NCBI RefSeq assembly: GCF_016919445.1
Contig: NZ_CP070356.1
Location: forward strand, 3,723,502 to 3,787,501
Source of the DNA: Pseudomonas sp. PDNC002
Lineage (GTDB): Bacteria > Pseudomonadota > Gammaproteobacteria > Pseudomonadales > Pseudomonadaceae
DNA length: 64,000 nucleotides
Direction of reading: 5' to 3'
Part shown: piece by piece, positions 44,222 to 52,941 of the stretch
Position numbering within the stretch: the first letter of the stretch is position 1
Layout: each line of letters opens with the position of its first letter
Position numbers and translations under genes: made by a program
The notes under the pieces: model-generated
Told to the model about the DNA's origin: nothing
Database searches by the model: none
The model's input: only the letters and a program-made list of their open reading frames with translations

Positions 44222-45234
44222 CAGGTCATCTCCGCGTGGCGCAGATTCAGGTCGATTGGCTGGAGCGTGTTGGTGTCGCGGCTCAGTCCGGTATTCCAGT
44301 TCAGTCGCGGGCCGTTGCCCGCGCGCAGGCTCAAGGGGCCGCTGGCGCGTACGAGCAGGCGCAGCCGGCAATCGAGGTCGGGGCCGAAGTAGAGCGCGCA
44401 CAGGCTGGCCAGCAACGGGTGGGCGTCTCCATCGGGGAGGAAGCGTCGCGCCGTGGTTTCATCGAAGGGGCCGAGTTGCAGGTGAAAGCCGGCGTGTTCA
44501 TCCCATACGCGAGTCCCCGCGACGGCATCGCGCCCGAGGCCGAGGTTGCTACCGCCGCGTCGGAGCACGCTGCGGCTGGCCGGCGGGATGTCGCGCCAGG
44601 CGCCGGCATACGCTTCGCAGCGGGCGGACACACCGAACTGCTGGCGCACCATGGCGGCGAATGCGGCCAGCGAGCGGCGGCGGCCGGAGAAGCGTGCCCC
44701 ACGGGCGAGAACCGCGCTGTCAGGCAGCGCATTGCGTTCCTGCAGGCCGCCGGGCAGCAGGCCGACCAGCGCGCGCAGCGGTCGCTGCAACGGTGCGCTA
44801 TCGGGAGCCTGGTAGCCAAGCGCCAGGCGATGCTTGCGCAGCACCCGATAGAGCAGGCTGAGCAGGCGGTGCTGGAACAGGTCGAGGAACTCTCCAGGGG
44901 CGTGATCCTTCAACCGTGCCCGTTGCTGCAGCCATTCCTGGTAGGCGTAGGGCAGGGCGCCGTCGGCTCCGCCGAGGCCGAAGATCGCGGTGCTCAGTTG
45001 CGGTCGTCCGTCCACCTCGTCCAGCGCGCTGATCTGGCTGGGTTCGAATACCGGCGTCAGCGGGCCGCGCAGGCGCAGCGCTTCGGCTTCCGGCAGGCTG
45101 CCCTGGCCCAGCGACGTGGCGTCGGGGCATTCGCGCTCGAGCAGCAGCAGGGCCTGCAGCCATTCGAAGGCATGCGGCTCGGCACGCAGGCGCTGGCTCA
45201 GAGGGCGAGCGGTTGGCCGGCCTGGGGTTGCCAT
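44221..45234 (-). CDS. tssG: Type VI baseplate protein TssG
   Basis: The 337-residue protein contains PHAFEWLQALLLLER at the N-terminus, LPYAYQEWLQQRARLKDHA and FLDLFQHRLLSLLYRVLRKHR, the main TssG/VasB signatures. The C-terminal part has LGLGRDAVAGTRVWDEHAGF. It forms the baseplate wedge with TssF and TssE. The ATG at 45232-45234 overlaps tssF by 37 bases. The longer frame upstream to 45861 is a tssF shadow. Confidence 0.93.
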   Translation of the reverse strand: MATPGRPTARPLSQRLRAEPHAFEWLQALLLLERECPDATSLGQGSLPEAEALRLRGPLTPVFEPSQISALDEVDGRPQLSTAIFGLGGADGALPYAYQEWLQQRARLKDHAPGEFLDLFQHRLLSLLYRVLRKHRLALGYQAPDSAPLQRPLRALVGLLPGGLQERNALPDSAVLARGARFSGRRRSLAAFAAMVRQQFGVSARCEAYAGAWRDIPPASRSVLRRGGSNLGLGRDAVAGTRVWDEHAGFHLQLGPFDETTARRFLPDGDAHPLLASLCALYFGPDLDCRLRLLVRASGPLSLRAGNGPRLNWNTGLSRDTNTLQPIDLNLRHAEMT

Positions 45235-47024
45235 CGGCGGATCTCCTGGTCGGACTGCATGAGCACGGTGCGCACGAAGCGATTGGGATTGGCATAGAGC
45301 GAGAAGAACTGCGCCAGCACGGCGCTGAACAGGACGGCGCTGGCGCCGACGAACGCCTGGCGGTCCAGGTGCACGCGTACCTCCAGGCCATTGCGCCAAC
45401 CGCGCCAGGCATCCTCGCCGACGCGATCGACCACGCGAACGCAATCCAGCTTCTGCAACCCTTCCACTTGGCGATAGGCGCCGTTGTCGCTGGTGAAGTT
45501 GTGCAGGCCGAGGATTTCCCGCAGCGCGTCCAGTGCCTGCGGTCCCTCCACCAGCGACAGGTGATTGAGGGTCAGGTGCGACACCAGTTGCCAGCGTGAG
45601 GGGCCATCCAGCCGGGGCTGGAGCTGTCGGCTGGGCGCGCGCAGCAGGCTGATCCGCGCGACGGGACCGGGGCGTTCGAACGCCAGGGCGATGCCTGCCG
45701 GCAAGCGCTCGGCCAGGCCCCGATTGGTGCACAGCAGTTCGGCGGTGAGGCTGTATTCGGGGGCGTCGTGCAGCGGTTGCAGGCCGGTGTCGACCAGGCT
45801 GAGCAGCAGGTCGCTGCCGCGCCGGTTCGGTGTCATGCCTTCCACGCGGCGGGCGTGCCAATACAGTCCCTGGTCGCCGGGCAGGTGTTGTCCGCCGTGA
45901 TAGGCCGCGACTTCCACGACGCCCCGCGGGCCGCTGGCGCGCAGCGAACGGATGCTGTGGATTTCCACGCTGTTCTCGCGGTGGGCGTCGGCGACCAGGC
46001 GATATTCGCTCTGCGTGCCGTCCGGGCGCAGGGGCTCTGAGGTGCGCGGGAACAGGTTGATCGCCGGCACGCAGCCCAGTGCGAGGTCGCTGGCCTGCAG
46101 TGGCAGGCGCCCCGGTGCGGCTCGGTCGAAGGTCACGTAGAGCTGCAAGGTTTCCCCGCTGGCGCGCAGGTCGGCCAGTGGCAGGTCGATGAAGGCGAAT
46201 TTTTCGGGGAAGGCGAAGTATTCGGCGAGCAGGCGCAGGCCGGGGTGAATCAGGTCGTCCTCCGGCAACAGCGCCTGTTCGGCGGCGAAGCCCACCAGGC
46301 GCGGCAAGCCGCGCAGGCGTTGCGGGATGGCACCTTCAGGGCCGGCCAGCAGGGCGCTGGCATGGGCGCCCAGCAAGTCGAGCAGGGTGGCATTGGTCAC
46401 CGCGCTGGCGCACAGGTGCAGGCGCAGGTGATCGATGGCCAGCGCCGCCCAGCCATCGGCGTCGAGGCAGCGCAGGTCCAGGCGCAGTGCCGCCCGCGCG
46501 CCGGCCACGCCTGTGAGCGCCTGGGCTTCCTCGGCACCCAGCAGCACGGCGTCGGTGATCTGCAGAGGCCAGACCGTCACGTCGTCGGTGGTGCGCCAGT
46601 GCAGCGTCTGGCCACGCAGCTCCGGCGGCAGTTCGATGCGTTCCTGGCCGGGCACGCTGATGAACAGCGGGGTGCCGCGCGGCAGCCGGTATCCGGCGGC
46701 GAGGCTGCCCTTGGTGGGGTCGGGCTCGAACCGTACGACGGCGCAGGAGGGGAGTGGGCGCAGTGCCAGGGGATAGAGTTGCTCCAGCAGGGCATCGCTG
46801 AACTGCGCGTAATCGTCATCCAGGCGCCGTTGCAGGCGCGCGGCAAGCAGGGCGAATCCTTCCAGCAGGCGTTCGACGTGGGGGTCCGCGCATTCTCCCG
46901 CGCTCAGTTCCAGGCGCCGGGCCACCTTCGGGTAGCGCGCGGCGAAACCGGCGCCGGCGTGGCGCAGCCAGGTCAGTTCGCGCTGGTAGTAATCCAGCAG
47001 TTCGGCATCAATCGAATCGCTCAT
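45198..47024 (-). CDS. tssF: Type VI baseplate protein TssF
   Basis: The 608-residue protein begins with LLDYYQRELTWLRHAGAGFAARYPKVARRLEL, then DPHVERLLEGFALLAARLQRRLDD, all standard TssF/VasA features. Later it has LLAEYFAFPEKFAFIDL and INLFPRTSEPLR. It overlaps tssE by 17 bases and tssG by 37 bases. It is the largest baseplate wedge subunit, and its length is in the family range. Confidence 0.95.
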   Translation of the reverse strand: MSDSIDAELLDYYQRELTWLRHAGAGFAARYPKVARRLELSAGECADPHVERLLEGFALLAARLQRRLDDDYAQFSDALLEQLYPLALRPLPSCAVVRFEPDPTKGSLAAGYRLPRGTPLFISVPGQERIELPPELRGQTLHWRTTDDVTVWPLQITDAVLLGAEEAQALTGVAGARAALRLDLRCLDADGWAALAIDHLRLHLCASAVTNATLLDLLGAHASALLAGPEGAIPQRLRGLPRLVGFAAEQALLPEDDLIHPGLRLLAEYFAFPEKFAFIDLPLADLRASGETLQLYVTFDRAAPGRLPLQASDLALGCVPAINLFPRTSEPLRPDGTQSEYRLVADAHRENSVEIHSIRSLRASGPRGVVEVAAYHGGQHLPGDQGLYWHARRVEGMTPNRRGSDLLLSLVDTGLQPLHDAPEYSLTAELLCTNRGLAERLPAGIALAFERPGPVARISLLRAPSRQLQPRLDGPSRWQLVSHLTLNHLSLVEGPQALDALREILGLHNFTSDNGAYRQVEGLQKLDCVRVVDRVGEDAWRGWRNGLEVRVHLDRQAFVGASAVLFSAVLAQFFSLYANPNRFVRTVLMQSDQEIRRWQPQAGQPLAL

Positions 47025-47433
47025 GGCGTACTTCCAGTGTCCCGCCGGTGGGTGTCAGGTCGAACAGCAGTGGTGCGCGACGTGGGTCCTGGCGCAGGGT
47101 GCCGTGCAGGCGCGCGCGCAGGCGCTGGGGTTGCTGCGGATCGGGCTCCACCGTGACCTCGGCGAGCTCCAGGCGGGGCTCGAAGCGCTGGATGGCGCGG
47201 CGGATTTCCCGCGCCAGCAAGCGCCGGTCGCTGTCGCGCCGGGCCTGCAGCGCCGTCCAGTCGAGGATGCCGTAGTCGAGGATGCCGGCGCCGCCACGCG
47301 CCGGACTGCGGCTGTTGAGCAGGCGCGACAGCTCCCGCGACACCGAGGCGCAGAGTGCCTCGAGGTCGAACGCGTCGCGGCCGTCCTGCTCGGCGAGGCG
47401 TTCGAACAGCGGCGGCAGCCCATAGCCGGACAT
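47008..47433 (-). CDS. tssE: Type VI baseplate protein TssE (gp25-like)
   Basis: This 141-residue protein has the gp25 lysozyme-like fold motif SRELSRLLNSRS, ILDYGILDWTAL and IRRAIQRFEPRLEL. Its size is typical. It links the baseplate to the contractile sheath. It starts 15 bases after hcp and overlaps tssF by 17 bases. Confidence 0.93.
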   Translation of the reverse strand: MSGYGLPPLFERLAEQDGRDAFDLEALCASVSRELSRLLNSRSPARGGAGILDYGILDWTALQARRDSDRRLLAREIRRAIQRFEPRLELAEVTVEPDPQQPQRLRARLHGTLRQDPRRAPLLFDLTPTGGTLEVRHERFD

Positions 47434-47448
47434 CGCGCGGCGCCGCTA

Positions 47449-47946
47449 TCAGCTGGCCAGCTTGTTGGCGGCCATGTCCCAGGTGGAAGCGGCGGTGCCT
47501 TCCTTGCTGCCATCGTCCTTCTGCGCGGTGAGCTCCCATTTGATCTTGGTGAAGTTCAGCGAAAGGGTTTCCACCGGCTTGCCGCCTGCGCCGCCACTGA
47601 CGCTGACGTTGGAGAGCACCACGTTGCTCAGGGTGTAGACGATGAAGGGCATGATCTTGCCGTCGCCCTCGGCGGCGTTGCGGCCGATGGTGACGGTGGT
47701 GGTGGCGATCGGCTTGCCGGCGCAGCAGTACTCGTTGAGGGTCGGGGTGGAGGTGTCGACGAACTTGGTCAGGGTGAACTCGCCGACGTGGGGCTTGCCG
47801 GAGGTGCGCTCCGAGTTGCTGACATCGTTGGTCACCTGCATGGCCACGTTATGGCTGTAGGACATGACCTCGATCTTGTTTTCGTAGCCGGTCAGCAGGC
47901 AATCGCCTTTGATGTCGTCGCCGAAGTCGAGAATGATCGCATCCAT
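47449..47946 (-). CDS. hcp: Hcp tube protein
   Basis: This 165-residue Hcp-family protein begins MDAIILDFGDDIKGDC and has the strands GEFTLTKFVDTSTPTL and LSLNFTKIKWEL. Hcp hexamers stack to form the inner tube and carry small effectors. It lies 71 bases after tssC, a gap often seen where hcp has its own translation signal. There is no C-terminal toxin extension. Confidence 0.93.
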   Translation of the reverse strand: MDAIILDFGDDIKGDCLLTGYENKIEVMSYSHNVAMQVTNDVSNSERTSGKPHVGEFTLTKFVDTSTPTLNEYCCAGKPIATTTVTIGRNAAEGDGKIMPFIVYTLSNVVLSNVSVSGGAGGKPVETLSLNFTKIKWELTAQKDDGSKEGTAASTWDMAANKLAS

Positions 47947-48017
47947 GGTTTGGAACTCCGCTGCTTATGGGAAGAATGGGGTAGGCGAGGGGCCGGCCAT
48001 GCGGTCGGCCCCCTGGC

Positions 48018-49505
48018 TCAGGCCGCCACCGGCGGCGGCAGGTTGGCTACCAGGCGGATGGACGCGGTCAGTTCCTCCAGCTGGAAGTGCGGCCGCAGGA
48101 ACACGGTGGCGCGATACACGCCTGGCTTGCCGGCCACTTCCGTGACGTCCACGCGCGCCTCGCGCAGCGGGTATTGCGCCTTGATCTCCTGGGGGGCGTT
48201 GTCGTTGATCAGCACGTAGTCGGCGATCCAGTTGTTGAGGTAGGTCTGCACGTTGTCGCGGGTCATGAAGCTGCCCACCTTGTCGCGCATGATCACCTTC
48301 AGGTAATGGGCGAAGCGCGAGGCCGCCAGCACATACGGCAGCATGGCCGAGAGGCGGGCATTGGCGTTGGCCTCATTGGTGTTGTAGAGCCTGGGCTTGT
48401 TGGTGGTCTGGCCGCCGAAGAACACGGCGAGGTCGGTGTTCTTCTTGTGGCACAGGGCGACGAAGCCCAGGTCGTTGAGTTCCTTCTCGCGGCGGTCGGT
48501 GATCGCGACTTCGGTGGGGCATTTCAGCGACAGGTCGCCAGCGTGGGTGCGGAAGGTGTGCGCCGGCAGGCCTTCCACCGCGCCGCCGCCTTCGGCCCCG
48601 CGGATCGCGGCGCACCAGCCGTAGCGCGCGAACGCCTCGGTGATGCGCTGCGCGAGGACCCACGCGGCGTTGCCCCAGAGGTACTTGGAGTGATCGGTGC
48701 CGTCGACCTTCTCGATGAAGTTCATGCCTTCCACCGGCTGGGTGTCCGGACCGTACGGCAGGCGCAGGAGGAAGCGCGGCAAGGCCAGGGTGACGTAGCG
48801 CGAATCCTCGCTCTCGCGGAACGAACGCCACTTGATCAGCTCCAGGCTCTCGAACACCTTGCTGAGGTCTCGCGGCACCGCCAGTTCGGTGAAGCTGCCC
48901 ATGTCGAACAGGCGCGGGCTGGCGGCGGCGATGAAGGGTGCGTGGGCCGCGGCGGCGACATTGGAGAGCTTCTCCAGCAGCGCGATGTCCTGCGGGTGGC
49001 GGCCGAAGTGGTAGTCGCCCAGCAGCAGGCTGAAGGGATGCCCGCCGAAGGTGCCGTACTCCTCTTCGTAGATTTTCTTGAAGAGCGTGCTCTGGTCGAA
49101 CTCGACGGCTTTCTCCAGATCGTTCTGCAGTTCCTGCTGGCCGACGTTGAGCAGCCGGAGTTTCAGCCGCGTGCCGGTCTCGGAGTTCTGCACCAGCTGA
49201 TGCAGGCCGCGCCAGGACGCTTCGAGCTTCTGCAGCTCGGGGTGATGGAGGATCTCGTTGAGCTGCGCGCTGATCAGCTCGTCGATCCGGCTGATGCGGT
49301 CGTTGATCATCGCCACGGTGTCCTTGCTGACGGTCATGCCTTCGTCGAGGACCTGGGTGGCGAACTCCGCGAGCATGTCGCGGGCGTATTCCTGCTGGCT
49401 GTCGTCGTGGGCCATGCGGCCTTCGGCGATGATGCGGTCGAGCAGGTCGAGTGTCTGGGTGCTGCCTTCGGCGCCTTGCGCCGCAGCGGAGCTGGTGTTG
49501 GCCAT
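48018..49505 (-). CDS. tssC: Type VI sheath large subunit TssC
   Basis: The 495-residue protein has the sheath signatures LQKLEASWRGLHQLVQN, EEEYGTFGGHPFSLLLGDY, FAHYLKVIMRDKVGSFMTRD and the C-terminal FQLEELTASIRLV. ATG 49503-49505 (MANTSSAAAQG) has CAGGAGAG upstream. TssC and TssB form the contractile sheath that ClpV takes apart. It lies 22 bases downstream of tssB. Confidence 0.96.
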   Translation of the reverse strand: MANTSSAAAQGAEGSTQTLDLLDRIIAEGRMAHDDSQQEYARDMLAEFATQVLDEGMTVSKDTVAMINDRISRIDELISAQLNEILHHPELQKLEASWRGLHQLVQNSETGTRLKLRLLNVGQQELQNDLEKAVEFDQSTLFKKIYEEEYGTFGGHPFSLLLGDYHFGRHPQDIALLEKLSNVAAAAHAPFIAAASPRLFDMGSFTELAVPRDLSKVFESLELIKWRSFRESEDSRYVTLALPRFLLRLPYGPDTQPVEGMNFIEKVDGTDHSKYLWGNAAWVLAQRITEAFARYGWCAAIRGAEGGGAVEGLPAHTFRTHAGDLSLKCPTEVAITDRREKELNDLGFVALCHKKNTDLAVFFGGQTTNKPRLYNTNEANANARLSAMLPYVLAASRFAHYLKVIMRDKVGSFMTRDNVQTYLNNWIADYVLINDNAPQEIKAQYPLREARVDVTEVAGKPGVYRATVFLRPHFQLEELTASIRLVANLPPPVAA

Positions 49506-49527
49506 TGCGTTGCTCTCCTGGGCGGGA

Positions 49528-50094
49528 TCAGGCTTGCGGTTCGGTGGGCGCTTCGCCGTCGGCGGCGTCGGTCGCATCGTTGGCGGCGCCGGCATCGGCG
49601 GTCACCGGGTGGGTGGCGCGGATTTCCTGCAAGCCTTCGGTGTTGCTCACCACGTCCTGCAGCAACTGGTCGAGTTCGTCGTTGCCGTCGAGCTTGGTGA
49701 GCAGGTCGCGCAGGCGCTGGCGGGCCTCGAAAAGGCGGCGCAGCGGCACTACCTGGTTGACGATGCTGACCGGGTCGAAATCGTCGATGTGCCTGAAGTT
49801 CAACTCGACGTTGAGCCGGGTGCCGTCGTTGCTCAGGGTGTTGTCCACCTGCAGTGCCACGCGGGGAGCGGTGGAGGCCAGTACGGCGTTGAAGTTGTCG
49901 CGGTCGATCTCGGTGAAGCGGCGTTCGCCGAGCTTGGGTAGCGGGGTGGCCGGCTTGCCGGAGAGGTCGGCGAGGATGCCGACCACCAGAGGCAATTCCT
50001 TCTTCTCGATGGCGTTGCCGATCTCGACGTCGTAGGTGATCTGGACCCGGGGAGGACGTACCCGGTCGAGCTTGTGCTGTGTGCTCTCTGCCAT
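49528..50094 (-). CDS. tssB: Type VI sheath small subunit TssB
   Basis: The 188-residue protein starts MAESTQHKLDRVRPPRVQIT, and ELPLVVGILADLSGKPATPL is the conserved TssB loop. It then has NFRHIDDFDPVSIVNQV and an acidic disordered tail (TADAGAANDATDAADGEAPT). ATG 50092-50094 is preferred to the longer frame (MPVSFAAEF...). It is the first gene of the minus-strand T6SS operon, divergent from the tssJ operon over 226 bases. Confidence 0.95.
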   Translation of the reverse strand: MAESTQHKLDRVRPPRVQITYDVEIGNAIEKKELPLVVGILADLSGKPATPLPKLGERRFTEIDRDNFNAVLASTAPRVALQVDNTLSNDGTRLNVELNFRHIDDFDPVSIVNQVVPLRRLFEARQRLRDLLTKLDGNDELDQLLQDVVSNTEGLQEIRATHPVTADAGAANDATDAADGEAPTEPQA

Positions 50095-50319
50095 GCTGGC
50101 GAACTCCGCTGCAAATGAAACGGGCACGCCGCAGCGGGGTCGCTGTCGTCGCGCTCCTTTGCTGGATCACACACGACAGGAAAGGGGATGAATCGAGCCT
50201 GTCCTTGGCGATCCCATCTTGCGCTCATCAGTCGACGAGCTACCCAAGCACGCTAGATCAGGTTTATAAAAACGCAAATGCGGAAATTCTTCCTGACAGT
50301 CATTTCACAAGGACGTTTC

Positions 50320-50775
50320 ATGAAGTCGACGAAAGCCTGCCTGTGTGGTGTGCTGTTGGTGGTTCTGGGTGGCTGTTCCTGGTTCGGCCCCAAGGTCGAC
50401 GTGGATCGCCTCACCCTGGACGTGGCGAGCAAGGCCAACGGCGATGCGCCGATTGCCGTGGATTTCATCGCGGTACGCGATGCCGACCTGCTCAAGCTAC
50501 TGTCATCGATGACTGCCAAGCAGTGGTTCAGCGACCGCGAGCAGTACCGTCGCGACTACCAGCAGCAACTGAGCGTGTGGAGCCTGGAGCTGGTGCCCGG
50601 GCAGTTCATGGAGGCCAGGGATTTTCCCCTGGCCGGCAAGCCGGCGGCTGGACTTTTGGTCTTTGCTGGCTATAACACTCCCGGCGCCCATCGCATGCGA
50701 CTGGAGCAGCAACCGGATATCTGGCTGCGCTTCGACAGCCGGGAAATGCGCCTGCTCCGTGCCGATGCGCACTGA
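50320..50775 (+). CDS. tssJ: Type VI outer-membrane lipoprotein TssJ (Lip3-like)
   Basis: The 151-residue lipoprotein has the lipobox VVLGGC (Cys19), followed by SW, so it should be sorted to the outer membrane. The mature part is beta-rich (VDRLTLDVASKANGDAPIAV, LLVFAGYNTPGAHR), consistent with SciN/TssJ. AGGACGTTTC before ATG 50320 sets the start; the frame extends to 50278 without a signal peptide. It heads the plus-strand operon tssJ-tssK-tssL-tssM-tssA, the same order as lip3-hsiJ3-dotU3-icmF3-hsiA3 in P. aeruginosa HSI-III. Confidence 0.85.
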   Translation: MKSTKACLCGVLLVVLGGCSWFGPKVDVDRLTLDVASKANGDAPIAVDFIAVRDADLLKLLSSMTAKQWFSDREQYRRDYQQQLSVWSLELVPGQFMEARDFPLAGKPAAGLLVFAGYNTPGAHRMRLEQQPDIWLRFDSREMRLLRADAH

Positions 50776-50828
50776 GCCAGCGCCTGCGGGCGACCCGTGA
50801 CAACCTAGGACGTCGTAGGGGGAGTAGT

Positions 50829-52157
50829 GTGAAAGTTCTGCCTGACGCGGTGTGCTGGCACGAAGGGATGCAACTGCTTCCCCAGCATTTTCAGCTCCAG
50901 GGGTTGCGCGGGGAGGTACTCGCCGCACGCCTGGCCCATGCGGCCAACCCTTGGTTCTGGGGACTCGAATATCTGGAACTGGACCCGTCCGCGCTGAGTG
51001 GCGGGACCGTTCGACTACTGGCACTGGAGGCGATCCTGCCCGATGGCCTGCCGGTCAGCCTGGCCGCCGGCGAGACCCTGGCCTTCGATGCGCGGACGGC
51101 TATCGCCGAGTCCTCCGATGCCAGCATCCTGCTGTACCTTGCCGTCAGTCCGCTGGCTCGCGCCGGGCAGGTGTTGCCGTTGCGCGGGCGCCTGCAATCG
51201 GCCAATGCGCTGGCGGTGCCGGACCTGGCCAGTGGCGAGAATCCCGAACCCATCGTGGTCTGGCGCCCGGCACTGCGCCTGGTGACCGAGGCGCAGAAGG
51301 CCGACTCGATCTGCCTGCCGCTGTTGCGCGTCGGCAAGGACGCCGGAGGCTTCGTCTGCCTGCCGTACGTGGCGCCGACACCGCGAGTGACGCCCAGCTC
51401 GTCGCTGGGTCAGGCGCTGGTGTCGCTGTGCGCACGGGCGCGGGAAAAGTGCGTGTTCCTCTCCGGCCGCCTGCGCCAGGCGCAACAGGCGGAAAACACC
51501 GAGGACAGCCAGGAGATCCGCCGCCAACTGGCCGCGCTCTGGGCTCGCCTGCCGGAGCTGGAGGCTGCCCTCTACGGTGGCGCCGCCACGCCGGCGCACC
51601 TGCACGGCCTGCTCTGCGGGATGGCGGGCAGCTGGAGTGCGCTGGACCCGTTGGGTGGCGTACCGGCCTTCCCGCCGTTCGACTTCCAGGACCTGCTGCG
51701 CACCTTCGCGCCGCTGATCGAGTGGCTCGACGCCACGCTGGCGCGCGTTCGCGCCGGTTACCGCAGCCTGCCCTTCGAGCGGCAGGGTAATGATTTCGCG
51801 CTGCTCCTGCCGGATTTGCGCTCCTCCAGCCAGCGCCTGGTGATCGGTCTGCGCATGCCGCCCGGCTACGGGGAAGGGCAGGCGCAGGAGTGGCTGTCCG
51901 GCTGCATCGTCGGTTCCGAGGGGAGTCTCGCCACCCTCGGCCGGCAACGCATGTCGGGCCTGGAGCATCAGTCGATGAGCCGTGCCGAACAGATCGCCTA
52001 TAGCGTGGGCGAGGATACCCATCTGTTCGTCGTGCAGGCCGACGGCGACTGGTTCGATCCGGCCCAGCGGCTATGCCTGAGAGCACCTCTGCAGTCGGGC
52101 GGCAATGGCCCCTGGCAGGTGGTCCTGTTCATCGTGGACGGCGCCGGCGGCGCCTGA
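50829..52157 (+). CDS. tssK: Type VI baseplate-membrane connector TssK
   Basis: The 442-residue protein begins VLPDAVCWHEGMQLLPQHFQL (a GTG start, GGGGGAG upstream), the strongest TssK signature. It then has LRLVTEAQKADSICLPLLRV and the C-terminal LSGCIVGSEGSLATLGRQRM. TssK trimers join the baseplate wedge to TssL/TssM. It lies 53 bases after tssJ and 13 bases before tssL. Confidence 0.94.
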   Translation: MKVLPDAVCWHEGMQLLPQHFQLQGLRGEVLAARLAHAANPWFWGLEYLELDPSALSGGTVRLLALEAILPDGLPVSLAAGETLAFDARTAIAESSDASILLYLAVSPLARAGQVLPLRGRLQSANALAVPDLASGENPEPIVVWRPALRLVTEAQKADSICLPLLRVGKDAGGFVCLPYVAPTPRVTPSSSLGQALVSLCARAREKCVFLSGRLRQAQQAENTEDSQEIRRQLAALWARLPELEAALYGGAATPAHLHGLLCGMAGSWSALDPLGGVPAFPPFDFQDLLRTFAPLIEWLDATLARVRAGYRSLPFERQGNDFALLLPDLRSSSQRLVIGLRMPPGYGEGQAQEWLSGCIVGSEGSLATLGRQRMSGLEHQSMSRAEQIAYSVGEDTHLFVVQADGDWFDPAQRLCLRAPLQSGGNGPWQVVLFIVDGAGGA

Positions 52158-52170
52158 GGCAGGAAGCGAA

Positions 52171-52941
52171 ATGCCCGAAGGGAGTTCGGCGATCTATCCC
52201 GCGACGTTCGGCGAGGCACCTTTGAGCCGCGCCTTCCAGCTTGGCTGGGTGCAATGGCGGCAGAGCTGGGAAGCGCTGCGCGAGTCGGCGGGGGATGACA
52301 CGGCGATCAGCGAGAGAGTCGCCGATGAAGCCCAGGCCGTGGTGCGCCGACTGTGGCGCAGCGCCTTCGCCCAGGTCGGTGACTCGGCGAGCGAACAGGT
52401 CAAGGCGATGGTCTACGCCTTCGTCGCCCTGCTCGATGAAAACCTGCTCTTCGAGCCATGGGCCGGCCAGTCGGTCTGGCAGGAGCGGCCGCTGGAGGCG
52501 CGCCTCTACGCCACTCGCAACGCGGGAGAGCGCGTGCCGCAAGCGATCCATCGCCTACTGGAAACCCGTGCACCTGGCACTCGCGACCTGGCCAACGTCT
52601 ACCTGCAATGCCTGCTGCTGGGTTTCCACGGGCGCCTGCGCGGACACAAGGGTGAGGCGCTGCACGAGAAATGGCGGCAGGCATTGTTCGCCCACGCCTG
52701 GCAGCGCGATGCCGATAGCCAGACCCTGCTGGAAACGCTGGCGCGTCCGGCGGGCGGCGCACCGATCCGCCTGCCGCTGCGTCGCGCCTTGCCCGACGGC
52801 TTTCGCCTGGTGTTGGCGATAGCGGCCGGCACGGCATTGCTGGTGGTGCTCGGACACTGGCTGTGGAGCGATGTGCAGGGCGCCCTGGAGCCCGTGCTGG
52901 ACCTCGCCGGCACCGGCCTGATGTCGGGACGGTTCGTGTGA
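52171..52941 (+). CDS. tssL: Type VI inner-membrane protein TssL (DotU)
   Basis: This 256-residue DotU-family protein has a cytosolic domain (VYAFVALLDENLLFEPWAG, ANVYLQCLLLGFHGRLRGHKG) and a single C-terminal transmembrane helix (VLAIAAGTALLVVLGHWLW). There is no OmpA peptidoglycan-binding extension. AGGAAGCGAA precedes ATG 52171. It overlaps tssM by 4 bases. Confidence 0.94.
   Translation: MPEGSSAIYPATFGEAPLSRAFQLGWVQWRQSWEALRESAGDDTAISERVADEAQAVVRRLWRSAFAQVGDSASEQVKAMVYAFVALLDENLLFEPWAGQSVWQERPLEARLYATRNAGERVPQAIHRLLETRAPGTRDLANVYLQCLLLGFHGRLRGHKGEALHEKWRQALFAHAWQRDADSQTLLETLARPAGGAPIRLPLRRALPDGFRLVLAIAAGTALLVVLGHWLWSDVQGALEPVLDLAGTGLMSGRFV

Noticed and set aside
50205-50225. Sigma-54 promoter (TGGC...TTGC) ahead of tssJ
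   Set aside because: GG and GC are 12 bases apart instead of 10, and the surrounding bases do not match the consensus.
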